Positions 13,720-17,979 of a stretch of 17,979 nucleotides of DNA are shown piece by piece; positions within the stretch are counted from its first letter, which is position 1; every line of letters starts with the position of its first letter. The notes under the pieces are model-generated. The model worked only from the letters and a program-made list of their open reading frames with translations, searched no databases and had not been told where the DNA came from. This DNA is from an uncultured Veillonella sp. (GTDB lineage Bacteria > Bacillota > Negativicutes > Veillonellales > Veillonellaceae): contig UQVF01000040.1 of assembly GCA_900544365.1 (NCBI GenBank), positions 1 to 17,979 on the forward strand, in the 5' to 3' direction. Made by a program: the position numbers and the translations under genes.

Positions 13720-14577
13720 ATGGTACAAGCATTTTTCTTTTCCCTCATGTCATCCTTCGCTTTCAGTATCATGAATTTATTTGTGAAACTTTTAGGCGAT
13801 GGTATGCCAGCGGCAGAGGTGACATTTTTCAGAGGTTTGATAGGAACAATTGCCGTACTCATAGTGATGCGACAAAAAGGGATTTCCTTTTCCACCGAAC
13901 ATCGAGGGTTATTGACCTTACGAGGTATCTTTGGTGGACTAGGAAATTTGAGTAATTTCATTGCCTTGGTCTATATGTCCATGGCAGATGCGTCTATTTT
14001 ATTCCAGCTATCGGGCATATTTGTGCTGATTTTTAGCAACATTGTATTGAAAGAAAAACTACCCAATGGATCCGCTAAATGGTTGGGGTTAATCTTCTTA
14101 GCTGTTGTGTATATGATTCAACCTTGGAATTTGTCGGGATTACACTGGTATTCTTTCATCGCCATTGCAGGAGCTGCCTTATCGGCGGCGGCCTATACAA
14201 CGATTCGCACCATTAGCTTAAAAGGTGGACATAGTTCCTATGAAATTATGTTTTATTTCTTAGTGACCACCATGCTAGTAGGCGGCATCGTAATGATACC
14301 AGATTTTGTGTGGCCTAACGCAACACAATCGCTCTATTTAGGGATTATCGGGGCCATTTCTGTAGTGGCACAGTTCTTCCTAACCGGTGCCTTTGTGGCA
14401 ACTAATGCGGTGGTGGCACAATTTATGCAATATGTAGGGGTATTCTTTAACTCCTTCTGGGGATTTATCGTCTTCGGAGAAAACCTAGCTTTGGCGACCG
14501 TCATCGCAGGTATTATTATGTTTAGTTCATCAGTGATGTTGGCTCGTTTGAAAGAAGAACAAGCTCACATACGGTAG
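13720..14577 (+). CDS. EamA/DMT-family transporter
   Basis: A 285-residue inner-membrane protein with about ten hydrophobic segments in two repeated halves, the drug/metabolite transporter pattern. Visible family marks are the N-terminal SSFAFSIMNLFVKLLG, the RGLIGTIAVL end of the second segment, and VFGENLALATVIAGIIMFSSSVML near the C-terminus, typical of the EamA domain. The start follows TAGGTGACC just after the thrC stop. Because it sits between thrC and gnd, export of threonine or a related amino acid is a reasonable guess; RhtA-like exporters belong to this superfamily. The substrate cannot be read from the sequence. Confidence 0.9.
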   Translation: MVQAFFFSLMSSFAFSIMNLFVKLLGDGMPAAEVTFFRGLIGTIAVLIVMRQKGISFSTEHRGLLTLRGIFGGLGNLSNFIALVYMSMADASILFQLSGIFVLIFSNIVLKEKLPNGSAKWLGLIFLAVVYMIQPWNLSGLHWYSFIAIAGAALSAAAYTTIRTISLKGGHSSYEIMFYFLVTTMLVGGIVMIPDFVWPNATQSLYLGIIGAISVVAQFFLTGAFVATNAVVAQFMQYVGVFFNSFWGFIVFGENLALATVIAGIIMFSSSVMLARLKEEQAHIR

Positions 14578-14600
14578 TCAATCAAGAAAGAGGTATGACG

Positions 14601-16016
14601 ATGAGTGAAAAATTATATCAATTTGGTCTAGTTGGTTTGGCTGTTATGGGACAAAATTTGGCCCGCAATATTGCCCGTCATGGATTCAGCATTGCTGTGT
14701 ACAATCGTACACCACAAAAAACAGATGAGTTTGTAGCAAACTATAGCTACGAAGGAACTATTGGCGGTGCTCATACACCTGAAGAATTTGTAGCTATGTT
14801 AGAGAAACCTCGTAAAATCATGTTCTTGGTGAAAGCAGGTCAACCTGTAGACGACATGATCGAAGCGTTCTTGCCATATTTAGACCAAGGCGATACATTA
14901 ATCGATGGTGGTAACTCCCATTATCCAGATACAATCCGTCGTACAAAATACTTAGAATCCAAAGGATTCCGTTTCTTAGGAGTTGGTGTCTCCGGCGGTG
15001 AAGAAGGTGCCTTGAATGGACCAAGCTTGATGCCAGGAGGTAATGAAGCGTCTTATAACGAATTGGCGCCGATCTTTACATCTATTGCAGCCCAAGTGGC
15101 AGACGGTCCTTGCTGCACATATGTAGGCGATGACGGCGCTGGACACTATGTAAAAATGGTGCACAACGGTATTGAATACGGCGATATGCAATTGATTTCT
15201 GAAGCCTACTTCATGATGAAAGAATTACTTCGCATGAGTGATGATGAAATCGGCGATGTATTTGCGAAATGGAATACAGGGTTATTAGATTCTTACCTGA
15301 TCGAAATCACTGCTAAAATTATGAAAGTAAAAGATGCTGATGGATCTCCATTAGTAGAAAAAATCTTGGACAAAGCCGGTCAAAAAGGTACTGGTAAATG
15401 GACGAGCCAAGAAGGCTTAGACCTTGGAGTGCCAATTCCAACTATTGCTGAAGCGGTATTTGCTCGTGCTATGTCTGCTTACAAATCTGAACGTGTGTTG
15501 GCAGAACCAGTATTAGCAGGTCCTGCAGAAGTATTTGAAGGCGATAAAGAAGCGTTAGTTGATGCGATCCATTCTGCATTATATGCATCCAAAATTTGTT
15601 CCTATGCACAAGGCTTTGCATTAATTAAAGCAGCTGCAAAAGAATATAACTGGAAGATCAACTTCGGTGATATGGCATTATTATGGCGTGGAGGTTGCAT
15701 TATCCGTGCAGCATTCTTAGAAGATATTAAAAAAGCATTCACTAATAACCCAGATTTAAACAACTTGATGTTGGATCCATTCTTCGCAGAAGCATTGCAA
15801 ACACACCAAGCAAAATGGCGTGAAGCCATCATTGCGGCGAAACGCTATGGCATCCCAACACCTGCGTTCTGCGCTTCCTTAGATTACTTCGATTCCTATC
15901 GTCGTGGCGTATTGCCAGCGAACCTAATCCAAGGACAACGCGACTTCTTCGGTGCTCATACCTACGAACGTACAGACAAAGAAGGTACATTCCATACAGA
16001 GTGGGCAGAAGCGTAA
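14601..16016 (+). CDS. gnd: 6-Phosphogluconate dehydrogenase, decarboxylating
   Basis: Cytoplasmic pentose phosphate enzyme that oxidises 6-phosphogluconate to ribulose 5-phosphate and carbon dioxide while making NADPH. The dinucleotide motif GLVGLAVMGQN is at residues 9-19, followed by NRTPQK. DGGNSHYPDT (102-111) and GVSGGEEGALNGPSLMPGG (129-147) are the substrate region. Catalytic K185 and nearby H188, N189 and E192 lie in VKMVHNGIEYGDM. Length 471 matches E. coli Gnd (468). The ATG at 14601 has AGAGG seven bases upstream; an ATG two codons earlier is too close to it. It ends the thrC unit. The first small RNA promoter lies only 9 nt after its stop. Confidence 0.97.
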   Translation: MSEKLYQFGLVGLAVMGQNLARNIARHGFSIAVYNRTPQKTDEFVANYSYEGTIGGAHTPEEFVAMLEKPRKIMFLVKAGQPVDDMIEAFLPYLDQGDTLIDGGNSHYPDTIRRTKYLESKGFRFLGVGVSGGEEGALNGPSLMPGGNEASYNELAPIFTSIAAQVADGPCCTYVGDDGAGHYVKMVHNGIEYGDMQLISEAYFMMKELLRMSDDEIGDVFAKWNTGLLDSYLIEITAKIMKVKDADGSPLVEKILDKAGQKGTGKWTSQEGLDLGVPIPTIAEAVFARAMSAYKSERVLAEPVLAGPAEVFEGDKEALVDAIHSALYASKICSYAQGFALIKAAAKEYNWKINFGDMALLWRGGCIIRAAFLEDIKKAFTNNPDLNNLMLDPFFAEALQTHQAKWREAIIAAKRYGIPTPAFCASLDYFDSYRRGVLPANLIQGQRDFFGAHTYERTDKEGTFHTEWAEA

Positions 16017-16024
16017 ATACTATA

Positions 16025-16053
16025 TTGCAGCTTTTTATTAAAAATGCTACTAT
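16025..16053 (+). promoter_or_regulatory. Promoter of small RNA copy A1
   Basis: TTGCAG, a 17-nt spacer and TACTAT directly after gnd, upstream of a short RNA with its own terminator. Confidence 0.6.
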
Positions 16054-16059
16054 ATAGTT

Positions 16060-16119
16060 AGATTTTGTGAAATAAACATATAGCAAACATCCCTAGGTGA
16101 CGATCTAGGGATGTTGACT
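16060..16119 (+). ncRNA. Orphan antitoxin-like small RNA, copy A1
   Basis: A predicted RNA of about 60 nt. It begins with a 23-nt element (16061-16083) that recurs at 16468-16490 and, with changes, across the toxin start at 16640-16663. An 11-bp terminator stem (16086-16096 with 16105-16115) with CCCTAG/CTAGGG follows, then CTTTT. It closely matches copy A2 but has no toxin gene opposite it. It could still pair with the toxin mRNA of copy A2. Confidence 0.6.
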
Positions 16120-16142
16120 TTTACATTACAATGTTTTACTAT
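16114..16142 (+). promoter_or_regulatory. Promoter of the second small RNA
   Basis: TTGACT, a 17-nt spacer and TACTAT. The -35 overlaps the end of the terminator stem of copy A1, so the two RNA units are packed tightly. Confidence 0.7.
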
Positions 16143-16148
16143 ATACAT

Positions 16149-16256
16149 AAGAAGAGCAATTGATGTCTAACAGCGTCAAGCTCATCTCGGAATCTAAGAT
16201 GAGGCCTAACGTGCAGAGTACGGCGAATACTCTACATATACGTTAGGCCTTTAAAC
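16149..16256 (+). ncRNA. Orphan antitoxin-like RNA related to the 6226-6338 antitoxin
   Basis: Like the antitoxin on the minus strand at 6226-6338, this RNA contains an AGCTCATCTCG-like block, then GCCTAACGTG, an inner 6-bp stem (here AGAGTA/TACTCT) and CGTTAGGC closing a large terminator stem (16213-16222 with 16245-16254). CTCATCT/AGATGAG forms a further stem at 16190-16213. The toxin expected on the minus strand to its right is missing; only a short hydrophobic tail (IVMIIALIK, about 16268-16294) remains, without start or ribosome site. Confidence 0.6.
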
Positions 16257-16300
16257 TTATATATTACTTGATCAATGCTATGATCATGACAATACATGTG

Positions 16301-16350
16301 ATTAAAAACGACTACTTCTTACAGGGAGCTATGAGGGGGCTTTTGTCGGT
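16301..16350. repeat. Hairpin repeat R1 (diverged)
   Basis: A diverged copy of the 44-bp repeat found at 16794 and 17761. The left half (AACGACTACTTCTTACAG) is conserved, while the right half has changed to GGGGGCTTTTGTCGG, keeping only CGAC/GTCG pairing. Confidence 0.6.
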
Positions 16351-16427
16351 TAGATATCTATACTTTTCAAAGGTAGGTAATTATTTTTCCAACAAAAACT
16401 TGACACTGTCCCAGATTAGAGAATGGG

Positions 16428-16456
16428 TTGAATATTTTTCCTAAACATGGTAAGAT
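16428..16456 (+). promoter_or_regulatory. Promoter of antitoxin RNA copy A2
   Basis: TTGAAT, a 17-nt spacer and TAAGAT, followed within 12 nt by the 23-nt antisense element. Confidence 0.65.
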
Positions 16457-16462
16457 TTACTT

Positions 16463-16525
16463 AGCTAGATTTTGTGAAATGAACATATAGCAAAAAATCC
16501 CTAGGTGCCAGCCTAGGGATTTTTC
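16463..16525 (+). ncRNA. Antitoxin RNA copy A2 of a par-like type I locus
   Basis: A predicted RNA of about 62 nt. Its 5' part (16468-16490) is a direct repeat of 16640-16663, so the RNA is complementary to the toxin mRNA from just upstream of the start codon to about codon 6. It ends in a perfect 13-bp stem (16493-16505 with 16512-16524) with A and T runs on either side, which also serves as terminator for the opposing toxin mRNA. Convergent RNAs, terminal direct repeats and a shared terminator match the pAD1 par layout. Confidence 0.7.
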
Positions 16526-16563
16526 TCTGTATTATTTATAGATTAATACTAAATCTAGGATTG

Positions 16564-16659
16564 TTACAAGTGTAATAGCAGTAAAATCCATTTGCAAATG
16601 AGATAGCTAAGCACATTTACCATAACTGCCATGATAATTGATTTTGTGAAATGTTTCAT
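16564..16659 (-). CDS. Small hydrophobic peptide, putative type I toxin
   Basis: A 31-residue peptide: a basic start (MKHFTKS), a hydrophobic core with VLSYLICKW, and a Leu-rich C-terminus. A single membrane-spanning helix is expected. The ribosome site GGAGGAGGTGAC is almost perfect. The leader can fold into a stem GTTAC/GTAAC just before the ribosome site, as in mRNAs of Fst-like toxins. The mRNA would run into the terminator shared with antitoxin A2. Small peptides with a Tyr-x-x-Cys-Lys-Trp pattern are common in Firmicutes beside such antisense RNAs, but I cannot assign a named family. The toxic function is inferred from the locus layout. Confidence 0.7.
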   Translation of the reverse strand: MKHFTKSIIMAVMVNVLSYLICKWILLLLHL

Positions 16660-16707
16660 ATAGTCACCTCCTCCTGTTACGGAATCGGCTGTACCTGTAA
16701 CAATATG

Positions 16708-16716
16708 ATTATAGCA
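16708..16716 (-). promoter_or_regulatory. Extended -10 promoter of the small toxin
   Basis: On the minus strand TGCTATAAT, an extended -10 with perfect TATAAT, about 50 nt before the toxin start. No clear -35. Confidence 0.55.
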
Positions 16717-16793
16717 CATAAGGATAGGTAATGTAGTTTAATTGTTAATTATCTGGGTAAAAGTTAGTATTACATGTAGAAATATATATTTTC

Positions 16794-16837
16794 AAAAGCG
16801 ACTACTTCTTACAGAGAATGTGAGGGGTGGTCGTTTT
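16794..16837. repeat. Hairpin repeat R2
   Basis: A 44-bp element that begins AAAAGCGACTACTTCT and ends GGTGGTCGTTTT. The outer stem CGACTAC/GTGGTCG (one G-T pair) and an inner stem CTTACA/TGTGAG give a long hairpin with A run before and T run after, so it can act as a terminator. It differs from R3 at only two of 44 positions. The stretch 16838-17001 that follows is AT-rich and holds nothing I can name. Confidence 0.8.
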
Positions 16838-17001
16838 GTATTTTGATGGATAAAATTTTATAGACAGTGACAAAATATGTCATCTTTAAAATATATAATT
16901 AATGATATATGTAAGTTGCGACAACGTTAAATAGGAATAATAGATGATGGTTAAATGATGCACTTTTTGTAATTTTAAATAGAAAAAATTCTCAGGCTAT
17001 C

Positions 17002-17030
17002 TTGTCAAGGTAAAAGGCAGAGTATACAAT
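17002..17030 (+). promoter_or_regulatory. Promoter of the hypothetical gene
   Basis: TTGTCA, a 17-nt spacer and TACAAT lie about 70 nt before the start codon. Confidence 0.7.
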
Positions 17031-17102
17031 AAAGGTAACTATTCTTAAAGTGCAAGTAGAAATTGAACATTTATTTTGAAATATGTAGTTAGGAGAGAAA
17101 GT

Positions 17103-17756
17103 ATGAACTGTATGGATGATGGACAAAATAACGATAGCATGAAGCCGATTCATTTTGAAACTATTGATGATGATTATAATATTAGCCTCGTAGAAGCGAT
17201 TAAGTTATCTGTAGAAAACAGTGGTTATGAAGCTGAAATTATAAAAGAAGATGGTGAGACCCATGTGGATATTAAAATTCCATTTTTGGTTGGAACTGAA
17301 AATGATAAGATTGAGTTAATGATATATAAATGGTGGTACTATGTATGTATTAATGTAGATATTAGAGAACCTAATACTTTAGAAGAAAAATTAGCTATTC
17401 TCGAATGTGTTAATAATTGTAGTGGTCTTGTAGGATATACTTGGAGAAATGAGTATCAAAAGTGCTACATTTGTCTTGATAGGTGTGGTCGCCGGCTGGA
17501 TGCAATTGATATGTATCTGGCGCGGGGGCGTATAAATAATGGTAATGCTGAAGTAATTGGTAATGAAGGATTAGATCAAGAAAAGTTGGGGCTAAGTGAT
17601 ATACTTTCTGTTTATATGGAAGAACATATAGATTTTAACCTGTCAGGTAAGTGGAATGCTACTAAAGGAACTGAGTATACATATATATTAGAAGATATCA
17701 ATTATGTGGTTAGTACCGTACAAGAGGATAGAGATAGCTTACGTCGGTTTATATAA
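17103..17756 (+). CDS. Hypothetical protein, faintly YbjN-like
   Basis: A 217-residue soluble, acidic protein without signal peptide or membrane segment. I do not recognise it with certainty. Residues about 18-130 (SLVEAIKLSVENSGY, strands ending in MIYKWWYYVCINVD, then ILECVNNCSGLVGYTW and CYICLDRCG) resemble the alpha-beta layout of YbjN/type III chaperone-like domains, including the NN in the second helix; this is a weak, by-eye likeness. It has six cysteines, an unusual number. The start at 17103 follows AGGAGAG; an ATG at 17076 lacks a ribosome site. The gene is clearly more AT-rich than thrC or gnd and lies with its own promoter between repeats R2 and R3, which suggests acquisition as a unit. 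Confidence 0.75.
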   Translation: MNCMDDGQNNDSMKPIHFETIDDDYNISLVEAIKLSVENSGYEAEIIKEDGETHVDIKIPFLVGTENDKIELMIYKWWYYVCINVDIREPNTLEEKLAILECVNNCSGLVGYTWRNEYQKCYICLDRCGRRLDAIDMYLARGRINNGNAEVIGNEGLDQEKLGLSDILSVYMEEHIDFNLSGKWNATKGTEYTYILEDINYVVSTVQEDRDSLRRFI

Positions 17757-17760
17757 GATT

Positions 17761-17804
17761 AAAAGCGACTACTTCTCACAGTGAATGTGAGGGGTGGTCG
17801 TTTT
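17761..17804. repeat. Hairpin repeat R3, also terminator of the hypothetical gene
   Basis: Nearly identical to R2 (two differences in 44 bp), with the outer stem CGACTAC/GTGGTCG and a perfect inner stem CTCACA/TGTGAG, ending in TTTT. It begins 4 nt after the stop of the hypothetical gene and so ends its transcript. Confidence 0.8.
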
Positions 17805-17979
17805 CCATTGCGTAGATAAATTGTCTTTTGTAGGAGAATGTTTTGCTAAAAATGTTGACGGGGGGGACATGATGTATAATATGAAATATATTTAATGTGC
17901 TTTGTTGATTGTATTTGTACATTAAAACTTTATGAATAGAAAAAGTGATGAGAAGAATTTTATTTTATAATAAAAATTA
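17805..17979. other. AT-rich end of window, no gene seen
   Basis: No credible coding sequence. TTGACG (17855-17860) and TATAAT (17875-17880) are separated by only 14 nt, too close for a standard promoter, although the run of G between them is unusual. A gene may start beyond the window. Confidence 0.4.

Noticed and set aside
13713..13955. Alternative open frame in the start of the DMT transporter gene
   Set aside because: It is a shadow in another frame of a well-supported membrane protein gene.
17855..17880. TTGACG...TATAAT as a promoter
   Set aside because: Spacer of only 14 nt; no downstream gene within the window.

Overview
The window looks like chromosome of a low-GC diderm Firmicute of the Negativicutes, most probably Veillonella or a close relative. 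This is inferred from gene content and style, not from a marker gene. The content includes an LL-diaminopimelate aminotransferase together with meso-diaminopimelate dehydrogenase, rubrerythrin, an orphan-SelD selenium cluster, strong AGGAGG ribosome sites and many small Gram-positive-type toxin loci.

Layout. 67-558 (-): exported protein of unknown function. 888-1764: rubrerythrin (-), flanked on both sides by arrays of mini-hairpins that share one loop. 2135-4648 (+): selenium operon DUF951, selD, yedF, DUF3343. 4896-6002 (-): ychF. 6069-6374: a type I toxin-antitoxin locus (holin-like peptide plus convergent antisense RNA). 6507-8874 (-): ddh and dapL, both acting on diaminopimelate for lysine and peptidoglycan. 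9036-10373 (-): MATE exporter. 10630-11436 (+): ADP-ribosylglycohydrolase. 11422-12004 (-): a complete cobalamin riboswitch with a consensus promoter and its own terminator but no recognisable gene behind it. 12213-16016 (+): thrC, an EamA/DMT transporter and gnd, closely spaced. 16017-17102: an intergenic island with three short plus-strand RNAs resembling type I antitoxins and one small hydrophobic toxin gene. 17103-17756 (+): an AT-rich gene of unknown function between two nearly identical 44-bp hairpin repeats.

Most enzymes are ordinary housekeeping genes. The non-coding parts are the remarkable ones. (1) About ten short hairpins around rubrerythrin have unrelated stems but nearly all present the same AAGU loop in the rubrerythrin mRNA; they fill its 5' leader and its 3' flank. 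I know of no described element like this. (2) Two antisense loci have the architecture of the pAD1 par system: convergent transcripts, shared bidirectional terminator and direct repeats. Each has a second antitoxin-like copy without an intact toxin. (3) The cobalamin riboswitch appears to control a gene-less transcript. (4) A 44-bp hairpin repeat delimits single-gene units at the right end.

All functional calls rest on reading translations, motifs and base pairing by eye. No database search or folding program was run.
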